Positions 6,484-13,981 are shown, numbered from the stretch's first letter. The stretch is 18,892 nt of DNA from Ktedonobacteraceae bacterium (GCA_014896635.1 JADBKA010000085.1:1-18892); one strand, 5' to 3'. Made by a program: numbers and translations. The notes: a model not told the origin generated them from the letters alone.

Positions 6484-6607
6484 TACCAAGTTGCTTCTCT
6501 GGAAGCAACTTGGTATGAAATCTTGATAGCCGTTCGAGATCCGTCCCGCCACCGGCGGGACTGGCAAGATGCGCAAGCATCTTGCCCATCTGAACGCAAG
6601 GGAGTAT
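6481..6607 (-). repeat. 127-bp three-hairpin repeat, right copy
   Basis: Inverted partner of 4941-5067, with 8 mismatches. Four mismatches fall in the loop region of the first hairpin, where this copy has a 10-bp stem (6563-6572 with 6577-6586; loop GCAA on the plus strand). In the third hairpin (6483-6496 with 6503-6516, 14 bp) one pair has changed on both arms together, from T:A to A:T, so pairing is kept. One end base has changed without compensation. The first three bases are the GH1 stop codon. The promoter-like -10 of the left copy is here TATCAG, so promoter activity is probably weaker. Confidence 0.9.
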
Positions 6608-6618
6608 GATAAACGTTC

Positions 6619-6642
6619 AGCCGGCGCGCATTTTTACCGGCT
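6619..6642. terminator. Hairpin between convergent GH1 and SDR genes
   Basis: AGCCGG (6619-6624) pairs with CCGGCT (6637-6642) around a loop that contains a run of T. It lies between two convergent stop codons. There is no T-tract after the stem on the plus strand, so terminator function is only likely from position. Confidence 0.3.
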
Positions 6643-6677
6643 TCGCTCCGCCTTTCAGCGCCCGGTCGCAGAAAACA

Positions 6678-7463
6678 TCATGGCTGGCTTTCCAGCAGTT
6701 CCTGGCCGCGTTGATCGTAAATACTCACGACCTCGCCGCTGCTCTTTCCCAGAACCAGAGCTGTAATGAGACGAGCGGGCTGTACAGGATCTAGCAGCAT
6801 GCCCTGTTCATGCAGCCCGGTGAATCGCTCATGCATCTGCCGCCCCACGCGCTCAGCCGGCTGACTGCGGATATGCGTCTGCATGGCAGTATCGACAGTG
6901 CCGGGGCGCACGGCATTGACCGTTATGCCACTGCCCGCCAGCTCGGCTGCCAGATTCAGTGTCAGCATCTCAAGGCCCGCCTTACTGGTAGAATAGGCGC
7001 TGGCATTCAGCATTCCCGCTCCCGCTGCGGCGCCGGTCGAAATATTGACAATGCGCCCCCAGCCGCGCCTGAGCATCTCTGGAAGACAGGCATGTATCCA
7101 GCGGAACGCGCCGATGAGGTTGACCTGAAGCGCCTGAGACCACAGTTCAGGATCAGCCGTCGCGGTTGGCCCTAGCGGCTCGACGACCCCGGCATTATTG
7201 ATCAAGATATCAACCGGGTCTGTTTCCTCTACAAGCGAGGCGAACGTTCGAGCAATCGCCTGGCCGTCGGCAATATCACAGGCAAAGGCCAGGCCGCGCC
7301 GGCCCTGTACACGTATCTCAGCCGCCACCTGTTCGATCTCGGCATACGTGCGTGCCACCACCACGACATCGCACCCCTCACGAGCAAGCGCCAGTGCAGT
7401 CGTCCGTCCGATACCTCTCCCCCCGCCTGTCACCAGCGCGATCTTTCCCTCAAGTCTGCTCAT
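6678..7463 (-). CDS. SDR family NAD(P)-dependent oxidoreductase
   Basis: A 261-aa classical short-chain dehydrogenase/reductase, probably cytoplasmic. Rossmann cofactor motif TGGGRGIG (12-19), NNAG (89-92), structural Asn115, and the catalytic Ser142, Tyr157 and Lys161 (YSTSK) are all present, followed by the RPGTVDT loop (186-192). Length is typical. The last 40 residues (ALVLGKSSGEVVSIYDQRG) fit the usual SDR C-terminal region. The substrate cannot be predicted; 3-oxoacyl-ACP reductase-like and sugar or alcohol dehydrogenases share this pattern. The start is supported by AAGGGAG about 8 nt upstream, and a good promoter lies at 7538-7566. The gene is convergent with GH1. Confidence 0.9.
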   Translation of the reverse strand: MSRLEGKIALVTGGGRGIGRTTALALAREGCDVVVVARTYAEIEQVAAEIRVQGRRGLAFACDIADGQAIARTFASLVEETDPVDILINNAGVVEPLGPTATADPELWSQALQVNLIGAFRWIHACLPEMLRRGWGRIVNISTGAAAGAGMLNASAYSTSKAGLEMLTLNLAAELAGSGITVNAVRPGTVDTAMQTHIRSQPAERVGRQMHERFTGLHEQGMLLDPVQPARLITALVLGKSSGEVVSIYDQRGQELLESQP

Positions 7464-7537
7464 TTTTTATGCTCCCTTATTCGTTTTCCCTTGTTCTTCT
7501 GAAAAGCTCGAATCTATACCTCTTGAACCTGATAGTT

Positions 7538-7566
7538 ACGATAAAAGAAAACAGTCAGTTTGTCAA
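7538..7566 (-). promoter_or_regulatory. Promoter of the SDR gene
   Basis: On the minus strand a consensus TTGACA (7561-7566) is followed after exactly 17 nt by TATCGT (7538-7543). Transcription from about 7531 gives a leader of roughly 70 nt. Unlike most promoters in this window it has no TGN before the -10. Confidence 0.6.
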
Positions 7567-7732
7567 GGAACTCCCGGCTCGCCACACCCCTGATTTATGA
7601 GTATACGCCAGCCTTATACGTTGATAGTGAGGGTTGCATTCATGCATACTTGTTATACAGTTCTTCTATTCTTTTACAAGAGGAGCAGAGCGATGCTGCA
7701 TAGATATCAGAGTGTGTCTGAAGATCAGTAAA

Positions 7733-8284
7733 TCAATAGCGGAAAGGAGCCAGGCGCGTCAAGCAGAGACGAAGCGAAGCAATGTGGATGAAAGCCTCAC
7801 TGCTTGAGGGCAATCCCTCATAATCGCGGGCGAGTCTTCTCCATCGGATCAACCAGGCGAAGGTACGCTCGACAATCCAGCGAAAACGCTGGACTTGAAA
7901 GCCGCCTTTGGGTTTCTTGATTTTGACGGGTTGACCATCAACGAGCTCCCAATCAACATGGGACGTATTGTGCTCGTGTGGAACAATCTCAGTCTCCCAA
8001 CCCAAATGCTCTTTGATCCAAGCAATGAGCGGCCCAGTATATCCCTGGTCGGCAAACAGATGCGAGAGACGAGCAAACCGGTTCGCGAGGGGCTCTAAAA
8101 GCAAGGGAGCTGCACTGCGATCCACTAATCCGGCAGTATGCACTTTGACAGCCAAAAGAAAGCCTTGCGTATCAACCAGGATGTGTCGTTTGCGACCCCA
8201 GATTTTTTTTCCAGGCATCGAACCCACGCTCGATGCCTCGCACAGGGCTGGTTTTGATCGATTGACTATCGATGATGGCCGCAC
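7733..8284 (-). CDS. IS5-family transposase, second frame (orfB)
   Basis: The C-terminal part of the transposase. It contains the second catalytic Asp (Asp79 in ADQGYTG) and the catalytic Glu (Glu139 in VERTFAWL, followed by the RRLARDYE signature). True transposase homology starts around [13 protein letters not shown] (26-38); the residues before that are the overlapping frame of orfA. The ATG at 8284 is therefore probably not a real start. Expression as a fusion requires losing one base (or a +1 ribosomal shift) at the A8 tract (T8 on the plus strand, 8203-8210). The fused protein would be 287 aa, normal for the subgroup. Confidence 0.85.
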   Translation of the reverse strand: MRPSSIVNRSKPALCEASSVGSMPGKKIWGRKRHILVDTQGFLLAVKVHTAGLVDRSAAPLLLEPLANRFARLSHLFADQGYTGPLIAWIKEHLGWETEIVPHEHNTSHVDWELVDGQPVKIKKPKGGFQVQRFRWIVERTFAWLIRWRRLARDYEGLPSSSEAFIHIASLRLCLTRLAPFRY

Positions 8285-8597
8285 TGGGTTCTTCCTCGCG
8301 GTTGATGGCCCGACGGGCTTGTTTGCGCAAGCTGGTCATGGCTCTTTCCCACGTACCGTCCAATTTCCAGAGACGGAAATAATGGTAGACCGTCTTGCCG
8401 TTGGGCAAATCGTGGGGCATCTGTCTCCAGGAGCAGCCCGTTCGCAGCACGTAGAGCACCCCATTGACGATTTCGCGTCGCGGGATGGTCCGACCTGTGG
8501 TATGCGCGGAAAGCTCTGGGATCAAGGGAGCCAACAACTCCCATTGCCTGTCGGTAAGATCGGATGGATACGGCTTTCGGTTGACTGTCTCGCACAT
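8172..8597 (-). CDS. IS5-family transposase, first frame (orfA)
   Basis: The N-terminal part of the transposase. It shows the typical [18 protein letters not shown] opening (10-27), the GCSWRQMP block (54-61) and the first catalytic Asp110 in [15 protein letters not shown] lies 9 nt before the ATG. After DAWKK (127-131) the frame departs from the family pattern and ends within 10 residues. The correct continuation is in the +1 frame (orfB), beginning at the A8 tract. Alone it would be a 141-aa protein with the N-terminal domain and one catalytic residue, which in related elements can act as a regulator. Confidence 0.85.
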   Translation of the reverse strand: MCETVNRKPYPSDLTDRQWELLAPLIPELSAHTTGRTIPRREIVNGVLYVLRTGCSWRQMPHDLPNGKTVYHYFRLWKLDGTWERAMTSLRKQARRAINREEEPSAAIIDSQSIKTSPVRGIERGFDAWKKNLGSQTTHPG

Positions 8598-8675
8598 CGT
8601 CTCTGATCCTTTCTGATCGCTTGCTTGACTCCTTTCTTTTTTCTATCGGCTTTTTACTCTCGTTAAGACACACTC

Positions 8676-8905
8676 TCATGCATTATAAGGCATATTCATC
8701 ATTGTGGGAAGTTGATCGCGCCGGGGGTACTCGTCATGCATGCTATTCCCACGACTCTGCCCCCTCACAATCCCAGATAATCTTGGGAGGCCATTCTGAC
8801 GGTTTTGCCAGGGGAACCGAAAGACCGGGGAAAGAACCAGGCCGGCGAGGAATGGCTCCCCGCAAGTCGCAATCCTGGTAAGCATGGTTAAGGATCAATT
8901 TTAAA
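8676..8905. other. Intergenic region between the IS and acs, no gene recognised
   Basis: No convincing coding region. It is G/C-rich with several possible stems: CGGGGA/TCCCCG (8835-8866), CCAGG/CCTGG as an outer pair around it (about 8810-8879), and an imperfect ATCCCAGA/TCTTGGGA hairpin (8771-8791). These lie just upstream of the acs promoter, so they would be outside the predicted acs transcript. No known RNA family was recognised. Confidence 0.4.
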
Positions 8906-8914
8906 TGATATAAT
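8906..8914 (+). promoter_or_regulatory. Extended -10 promoter of acetoacetyl-CoA synthetase
   Basis: TGATATAAT combines a perfect TATAAT (8909-8914) with an upstream TGA. No good -35 is present. An in-frame ATG lies only 5 nt downstream (8920), the geometry of the leaderless genes at 1806 and 1897, so the true start of the next gene is uncertain. Confidence 0.6.
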
Positions 8915-9012
8915 TGAAAATGAGAGATAAGCTCATTTGTCCAGGCATTTCTTACTGCCTGCCTGAAGTGAACGCCGTTGTTCGTACTATTTACCAGAAA
9001 GGCAACGCATTG

Positions 9013-11004
9013 ATGATAACGCCACCTCAAGATGTTCGCCCGCTGTGGGAGCCTACGGAAGCTATGAAGCAGCAAGCCAACGTCACGCATTATATGCAGT
9101 GGCTGACACGCGAAAAGGGCCTGCATTTTCAGTCACGCGAGGAACTCTGGCAGTGGTCGGTTGACCATCTCGAAGATTTCTGGGCCTCGCTCTGGGATTA
9201 TTTTCATATCAAGGCTTCCCAGCCCTACACAACAGTGCTGGCCGAGCGCCGCATGCCGGGGGCGCGCTGGTTCACCGGCGCTCAACTCAACTACGCCGAG
9301 CACGTCTTTCGCAATGCCACAGCCGAGCGGCCCGCGCTCTTCTTCCGCTCAGAACGTCACCCCCTGACAGCGATGTCGTGGAGCGATCTGGCGCAAAAAG
9401 TGGGCGCGCTGACAGCCGCACTGAAAACTCTGGGCGTGCAGCGAGGAGATCGCGTCGTCGCCTATATGCCAAACATCCCCGAAGCTCTGATCGCTTTTCT
9501 CGCCTGCGCGAGCATGGGCGCGACCTGGTCCAGTTGTCCACCTGATTTTGGCACCAATAGCGTTATCGACAGATTCAAGCAGATCGAGCCAAAAGTGCTC
9601 TTTGCCGTCGATGGCTACCAGTATGGCGGCAAGACCTTTGACCGGCGCCATATCGTTGCCGAGATTCAGAAGGCTCTGCCCACGCTGCAAAAAACCATCC
9701 TGCTCCCCTACCTGCTCCCCACTTTCGATCCTGGCGAAATTGCTCATGCTCTCTCCTGGGAAGAGATGCTAAAGGAGCCTGGTGAGTTGCTTTTTGAGCA
9801 GGTGCCGTTTGATCATCCGCTCTGGGTGCTCTATTCTTCAGGCACGACTGGCCTGCCCAAGCCTATTGTGCAGGGGACCGGCGGTATTCTGCTTGAGCAT
9901 CTCAAGGCGCTGCACCTGGACCTCGATCTCAAGCCTGACGACCGTTTCTTCTGGTTCAGCACGACCGGCTGGATGATGTGGAACTTCTTGATCGGCGGCC
10001 TGCTAGTGGAAGCCACCATCCTGCTCTATGATGGCTCGCCGGGCTATCCCGATATGGGAACGCTCTGGCAATTCGCCCAGGATACCGGCATGACGCTCTT
10101 CGGTACCAGCGCGGCCTACATTGCCGGCTGTATGAAGTCGGGCATTGAACCCGGCAAACAGTACGATCTGAGCAAACTGCGCGCACTTGGCTCGACCGGC
10201 TCTCCGCTGCCACCTGAAGGATTCCGCTGGATCTATGAACACGTCAAGCATGATCTCTGGCTCGCCTCGATCAGTGGCGGTACCGATGTCTGTTCCGCCT
10301 TTGTGGGTGGTAGTATTCTGCTGCCGGTCTATGCCGGCGAGTTGCAGTGCCGCTCGCTTGGCGCGAAAGTCGAAGCGTTCGATGAGGCGGGCAAGCCGCT
10401 GATCGACGAAGTTGGTGAGCTGGTCATCACCGAACCGATGCCTTCGATGCCGCTCTACTTCTGGAACGATCCCGATAACCGCCGTTACAAAGAGAGCTAC
10501 TTCACCATGTATCCGGGCGTCTGGCGGCATGGCGACTGGATTCGTATTACGCCGCGTGGCAGCGCCGTGATCTATGGCCGCTCCGATTCGACGATCAACC
10601 GCATGGGCATTCGCATGGGCAGTAGCGAGATCTACCGCGTCGTTGAGAGCTTCCCTGAAATCCTCGACAGTCTGATCATCGGCATCGAGCTGCCCGCCGG
10701 GCGCTATTATATGCCACTCTTTGTTGTGCTACGTGAGGGCGTGAAGCTGGATGAATCGCTCGTTTCGCGCATCAAGAGCGCACTGCGTTCCGCCATTTCG
10801 CCGCACCACGTCCCTGATGAGATTATCGCCGTTCCTGATATTCCGCGCACTTTAAGCGGCAAGAAGCTGGAAGTGCCGGCAAAGAAAATTCTTATGGGCA
10901 TCCCCATAGAGAAGGCCGTCAGCCTCGATTCGCTGAGCAATCCTCACGCGATCCAGCACTTTCTTCCCGTTGCTGAAAAGGTGAGTACGCTCAAAGAAGG
11001 CTAA
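9013..11004 (+). CDS. Acetoacetate--CoA ligase
   Basis: A 663-aa ANL-superfamily enzyme that adenylates acetoacetate and transfers it to CoA, feeding acetoacetyl-CoA to ketone-body use, PHB or isoprenoid routes. The N-terminal PLWEPT and RWFTGAQLNYAEH blocks are typical of acetoacetyl-CoA synthetases. The ATP-binding SSGTTGLPKP lies near 275-284, FFWFSTTGWMMWNF near 314-327, the hinge region YGRSDSTINRMGIRMGSSEIYR near 522-543, and the C-terminal SGKK with catalytic Lys617, the usual acetylation target. Length fits the family (about 650-660 aa). The ATG at 9013 has AGAAAGG upstream and matches the family N-terminus, but the frame is open back to an ATG at 8920 just after the promoter. It ends in tandem stops TAA TAG and is convergent with the MFS gene. 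Confidence 0.9.
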   Translation: MITPPQDVRPLWEPTEAMKQQANVTHYMQWLTREKGLHFQSREELWQWSVDHLEDFWASLWDYFHIKASQPYTTVLAERRMPGARWFTGAQLNYAEHVFRNATAERPALFFRSERHPLTAMSWSDLAQKVGALTAALKTLGVQRGDRVVAYMPNIPEALIAFLACASMGATWSSCPPDFGTNSVIDRFKQIEPKVLFAVDGYQYGGKTFDRRHIVAEIQKALPTLQKTILLPYLLPTFDPGEIAHALSWEEMLKEPGELLFEQVPFDHPLWVLYSSGTTGLPKPIVQGTGGILLEHLKALHLDLDLKPDDRFFWFSTTGWMMWNFLIGGLLVEATILLYDGSPGYPDMGTLWQFAQDTGMTLFGTSAAYIAGCMKSGIEPGKQYDLSKLRALGSTGSPLPPEGFRWIYEHVKHDLWLASISGGTDVCSAFVGGSILLPVYAGELQCRSLGAKVEAFDEAGKPLIDEVGELVITEPMPSMPLYFWNDPDNRRYKESYFTMYPGVWRHGDWIRITPRGSAVIYGRSDSTINRMGIRMGSSEIYRVVESFPEILDSLIIGIELPAGRYYMPLFVVLREGVKLDESLVSRIKSALRSAISPHHVPDEIIAVPDIPRTLSGKKLEVPAKKILMGIPIEKAVSLDSLSNPHAIQHFLPVAEKVSTLKEG

Positions 11005-11027
11005 TAGCAGATCTTATGTGTTTTTCT

Positions 11028-11074
11028 GGGGACACCCCCGCGCTCCCGGCAGGGAGGCTTCGCCTCCCTGCACC
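11028..11074. repeat. G/C-rich 3'-end repeat, copy C, with hairpin
   Basis: GGGGACACCCCC (11028-11039) is followed by a perfect 10-bp hairpin: GCAGGGAGGC (11049-11058), loop TTC, GCCTCCCTGC (11062-11071). It fills the 76-bp gap between two convergent stop codons, so a two-way terminator is likely even though no long T-tract is present. Confidence 0.65.
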
Positions 11075-11080
11075 CTCTGC

Positions 11081-12400
11081 CTATCCGCTGCGTTTTACCG
11101 ACAGCAGCGGGATGAGCAGAAGCACGAGCAGCGGGATTGCAGCGGCAATGGCGAAAGTGGCATGTGGTGTGAGCCAGCGGCTGAAGAGCGCCAGCGCCAG
11201 CGGGCCAAGCAGGATGGCGAGCGAGAGCGCCGAACCTCGTATGCCCATCACCTGCGAGCGATTCTGCTCTGTCGTCTTTCCCAGGTAGACCACGCTCAGT
11301 GCTGGCATGAATAGTGCGCTGCCCAGTCCCGTTACGACGGTGGCCGCGATGAGCAGTGCAAACTGGTGCAGGAAAAGCATGCCGATGTTCAGCACAGGAA
11401 TGAGCAGGCAGCCGAGCGCAATCAGCAGTTTCTTAGGCGCAAGCTCGCTTAGACGTCCCAGAAACATCGGAAAAACTGCCAGCGACAGACCGTAGACGCT
11501 GACAATTGTGCCATATTGCGCGCTGGTGTAGTGCAGTACCTTCTCGAAGAAGAAAGGATACTCCGGCAACACAAACGGGTAGGCAAATGCCACGCTGAAA
11601 TCAAAGAAGAGCAGCAGACCGAAAAGCTGTAAGATTCGAGATCTGTTCAGAGCCGCGAGATCTACAGCAAAAATGCGCCTGCCTCTCTGCTCCTGCCGGT
11701 CAGCCCTGCGCTGCTGCGCCTGCGCGCGCACATGAGCCGGCAGTGTTTCTTTCAGCATGAACAGCGCCAGTAGCGATGCGGCAAGCGCGATAGCGGCTGA
11801 GAGCAGGAAGGGTGTGATGAAGCCCCAGACCTGGTAGAGAAAGCCGCCAATAGCCGGGCCGAGCGCGACACCGCTTGCCTGGGCCGTCGTGATCATGCCA
11901 AGCCAGCGCCCCTGCCTCTCCGGTGGAATGCTGTCACCTACCATCGCCGTCGCTGCTGGCAACATACCGGAAGCCACAACACCTTCGATAAAGCGGACCA
12001 GGATGAAGAGTAGCGGCACGTTCACCACCGCCAACACCAGGTTGGTCAGGATAAAACCTGCCAGCGAGAGCAGCACAACCGGTTTGCGACCAATGCGGTC
12101 GGCCAGCGTGCCGAGCACCGGACTGAAGAGAAACATACCCAGGCCAAAGCCTACTTCCATCAGGGCCAGCGTCTCGGCCCCCAGGCCAAGCGATTCTAAC
12201 CGCTGAGGAAAGACAGGAATGATGATCCCAAATCCGGTCATGATTAAGGCTATACAACCGGAGAGGAAAGCCAGCGTCACTGTTATTTTTCGTGACTGTT
12301 TTTCTGGTGATGATATATTCGCCTGTATTTCTGCTGCTGGTGCAGTTGTCGTTTCACTTGATGTAACCGTCAATTCGTTATCGAGTGGTCTGGTTGGCAT
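11081..12400 (-). CDS. MFS transporter, drug-efflux type
   Basis: A 439-aa inner-membrane transporter with about twelve hydrophobic segments after a 38-residue hydrophilic N-terminus. MFS motif A (GTLADRIGRKPV, 97-108) follows the second membrane segment, and the antiporter motif C (GVALGPAIGG, 177-186) is in the fifth. A charged Gln/Arg-rich loop (about 225-245) separates the two six-helix halves. Motif C points to proton-driven export, with TetA/Bcr-like multidrug efflux the best guess; the substrate is unknown. AAGGAAGGA lies about 9 nt upstream of the ATG. A perfect inverted repeat overlaps its promoter, so it is probably repressed until an inducer is present. It is convergent with acs. 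Confidence 0.85.
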   Translation of the reverse strand: MPTRPLDNELTVTSSETTTAPAAEIQANISSPEKQSRKITVTLAFLSGCIALIMTGFGIIIPVFPQRLESLGLGAETLALMEVGFGLGMFLFSPVLGTLADRIGRKPVVLLSLAGFILTNLVLAVVNVPLLFILVRFIEGVVASGMLPAATAMVGDSIPPERQGRWLGMITTAQASGVALGPAIGGFLYQVWGFITPFLLSAAIALAASLLALFMLKETLPAHVRAQAQQRRADRQEQRGRRIFAVDLAALNRSRILQLFGLLLFFDFSVAFAYPFVLPEYPFFFEKVLHYTSAQYGTIVSVYGLSLAVFPMFLGRLSELAPKKLLIALGCLLIPVLNIGMLFLHQFALLIAATVVTGLGSALFMPALSVVYLGKTTEQNRSQVMGIRGSALSLAILLGPLALALFSRWLTPHATFAIAAAIPLLVLLLIPLLSVKRSG

Positions 12401-12436
12401 AAATCCCGTCCTTCCTTGAGATGCATAGATGCCAAT

Positions 12437-12445
12437 AGAATAGCA
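12437..12445 (-). promoter_or_regulatory. Extended -10 promoter of the MFS gene
   Basis: On the minus strand TGC TATTCT forms an extended -10 box (TATTCT at 12437-12442). The start of transcription would be near 12430, giving a 30-nt leader with the ribosome site. The -35 position (12460-12465) falls inside the inverted repeat. Confidence 0.5.
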
Positions 12446-12451
12446 GATCGT

Positions 12452-12472
12452 TTATGACATCTTCTGTCATAA
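12452..12472. promoter_or_regulatory. Probable repressor operator of the MFS gene
   Basis: A perfect 8-bp inverted repeat, TTATGACA (12452-12459) and TGTCATAA (12465-12472), with a 5-bp spacer. It covers the spacer and -35 region of the MFS promoter. The size and symmetry fit a dimeric winged-helix or TetR-type repressor. The double-HxlR protein about 0.8 kb away is one candidate; this is inference. Confidence 0.5.
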
Positions 12473-12563
12473 TTGCCTGCGCTATCGAAGAGATGTTCCA
12501 GATTTGCCTTCTCTCCTGTTCAGAGAGAGCATCAAAAGTCTGCTATAAAAGGACAACAAAAAA

Positions 12564-12596
12564 CCGTGAGACTGCATTTCCACCCAGTGCTCACGG
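12564..12596. other. Hairpin, 11 paired bases
   Basis: CCGTGAG (12564-12570) pairs with CTCACGG (12590-12596), and inside it ACTG (12571-12574) pairs with CAGT (12585-12588) with one bulged G. The loop is about 10 nt. It lies over 160 bp upstream of the MFS gene and has no T-tract on either side. Confidence 0.5.
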
Positions 12597-12660
12597 CCAG
12601 AGATGCCTGTCGATCAGTTCTCCTCATTCATCTCTATGAAAAGGATGAGTTCTTCCTGAA

Positions 12661-12735
12661 GATGGGCATAATACGACCATGAGCTGCTGAAACCGGGCTT
12701 CAGCAATCAGCTTAACGATGATCATGGTCGCCATC
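12661..12735. ncRNA. Nested hairpin, candidate structured RNA
   Basis: A 9-bp stem, CGACCATGA (12674-12682) with TCATGGTCG (12722-12730), encloses a second stem, GCTGAA (12686-12691) with TTCAGC (12699-12704), around a 7-nt loop. GATGG (12661-12665) and CCATC (12731-12735) can pair outside it. This is far more pairing than chance over 75 bp, but it matches no RNA family I recognise, and no promoter is assigned. A DNA cruciform or protein site is also possible. Confidence 0.3.
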
Positions 12736-13264
12736 TCCTTCAGTAGTTCTAAGAAATGATCACTTGCTTATTGAGCGTTGTGTGATGAAAAGCCTGTCAG
12801 ACTTTGTGTATTGGAAAGGGATTGCGTGGTGCAACCCCTTCGTTATCAACTATACTGAATGCGGTTGTGATATGTCAAGAGTCGGGTGGCTTTTTTTGGT
12901 TAAGACCTCGTTTGTGCTCTGACAAAACCCGCGCCTTCGACCCCAGGTTCATGATTAACCCGCGTGTCAAGCCTGCTTGCTTCTCCTTTGTTTCCTCGTG
13001 ATGAGGATGTGCGAATGTATGCATATTTTTTTATTCCTTTCTGTGAAAGCCGGGGAACGGTGAGAGGACTCTCTCCGCAACCCTCTTTTTTCCTCGTCGT
13101 ACATGTGTCAAAACCTGATCAAGTAAGAAAACAACGCTGCGAGTAGTCAAGAGTCTCGCACAGTTGATACCATTCACTGTACCTGAGAGATGTGATAGAA
13201 ACAAGTACGCAATTTTATCTGACAAAGGAGAAGCAAGCAATCGCTTGTTAAGGAGCGGAATCCT

Positions 13265-13981
13265 ATGGCACGACAGAAGAAGACGACCCTGTGTCCGTTT
13301 GGAGGGGTGGGCATCGGGGGCAAATGGAAGATCGGGATCTTGTATCATTTGCTCAGTGGAGCTAAACGCTTTGGTGAATTGCAGCGGCTCCTGCCTCGCG
13401 CCAGCCGGCAGATGCTCACGATCCAGTTGCGCGAGTTAGAACACATGGGTTTCCTTCACCGGCACGTCTTTCCTCAGAAGTCGCCGAAGGTCGAATATGA
13501 GCTTTCAGAACTGGGTTTGAGCCTGGAGCCAATCCTGCGCCAGATGTATGCATGGGGAAAAGTGTGTGGTGAGCAAGCCGGCCTGGAGTATGATGAGTGG
13601 TTAGTAAACCTGGGAGGCCGGTGGAAGTTCTGGATCTGGTATCATCTGTTCAGCGGCCCCAGACGCTTTAGCGAATTACAGCGACTCCTGCCCCAGGCAA
13701 ACCGGCAGACGCTCAGCGTCCAGCTGCGGGAACTCGAACAGAAGGGAGTGCTTCGCCGACAGATATACGCAGAAATGCCCCCAAAGGTCGAATACTCGCT
13801 GACTGAACTGGGACAACGGTCCGAAGCGATGCTTCGCCAGATGTTTGCCTGGGGGAAGTGGTGCTGTGAACAGATCGGTATAGTATACGACTGGCCGGTG
13901 AGTGATGAAACGGGAGATAACATGCTCGACTGGAAAAAAAGTGTGACGGCATCTGGAGTGAGAGAGCAACACGCTATTTAA
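13265..13981 (+). CDS. Tandem double-HxlR transcriptional regulator
   Basis: A 238-aa protein made of two HxlR winged-helix domains. Domain 1 runs from about residue 10 to 110 and domain 2 from about 111 to 209. GGKWK (18-22) and GGRWK (117-121) are the matching starts, giving a 99-residue period; residues 17-110 and 116-209 are identical at about 56 of 94 positions. Each copy has the recognition-helix region (RQ.L..QLRELE) and the wing (PKVEY.L.ELG). The usual N-terminal Cys of HxlR proteins is present only in copy 1 (Cys10-Pro11); copy 2 has Cys200-Cys201 near its end. HxlR proteins normally have one domain of about 110-120 aa and bind DNA as dimers. AAGGAG lies 9 nt before the ATG. Targets are unknown; the MFS operator is a candidate. 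Confidence 0.9.
   Translation: MARQKKTTLCPFGGVGIGGKWKIGILYHLLSGAKRFGELQRLLPRASRQMLTIQLRELEHMGFLHRHVFPQKSPKVEYELSELGLSLEPILRQMYAWGKVCGEQAGLEYDEWLVNLGGRWKFWIWYHLFSGPRRFSELQRLLPQANRQTLSVQLRELEQKGVLRRQIYAEMPPKVEYSLTELGQRSEAMLRQMFAWGKWCCEQIGIVYDWPVSDETGDNMLDWKKSVTASGVREQHAI

Larger units (their letters stand above)
7710..8675 (-). mobile_element. IS5-family insertion sequence, 966 bp
   Basis: Terminal inverted repeats begin GAGTGTGTCT at both ends and match at 17 of 22 positions (7710-7731 against the complement of 8654-8675). The element is flanked by a 3-bp direct repeat, TCA (7707-7709 and 8676-8678), as expected for IS5 subgroups that target TNA. Inside are two overlapping frames that together hold a complete DDE transposase, as in the IS427-type subgroup. 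Intact ends, target duplication and catalytic residues suggest recent insertion and possible activity. Confidence 0.9.
12473..13264. other. 0.8-kb intergenic region, no gene recognised
   Basis: No open frame here looks like a real gene. The region holds several strong hairpins (12564-12596, 12661-12735, 12816-12840), a T7 run at about 12891-12897 and a TATACT at 12851-12856 without a matching -35. It is lower in G+C than the flanking genes. This could hold small RNAs or the decayed remains of a gene. Confidence 0.4.

Noticed and set aside
5656..6576. 306-codon open frame antisense to GH1
   Set aside because: Opposite the conserved GH1 catalytic domain and overlapping the right repeat; no family resemblance.
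8810..8880. G/C-rich stems before acs considered as a c-di-AMP or other riboswitch
   Set aside because: Only isolated short words matched; the conserved core was not found, and the region lies upstream of the predicted promoter.
8676..8885. 69-codon minus-strand frame beside the IS element
   Set aside because: No ribosome site, no recognised homology, and it runs across hairpin-forming spacer; treated as non-coding.
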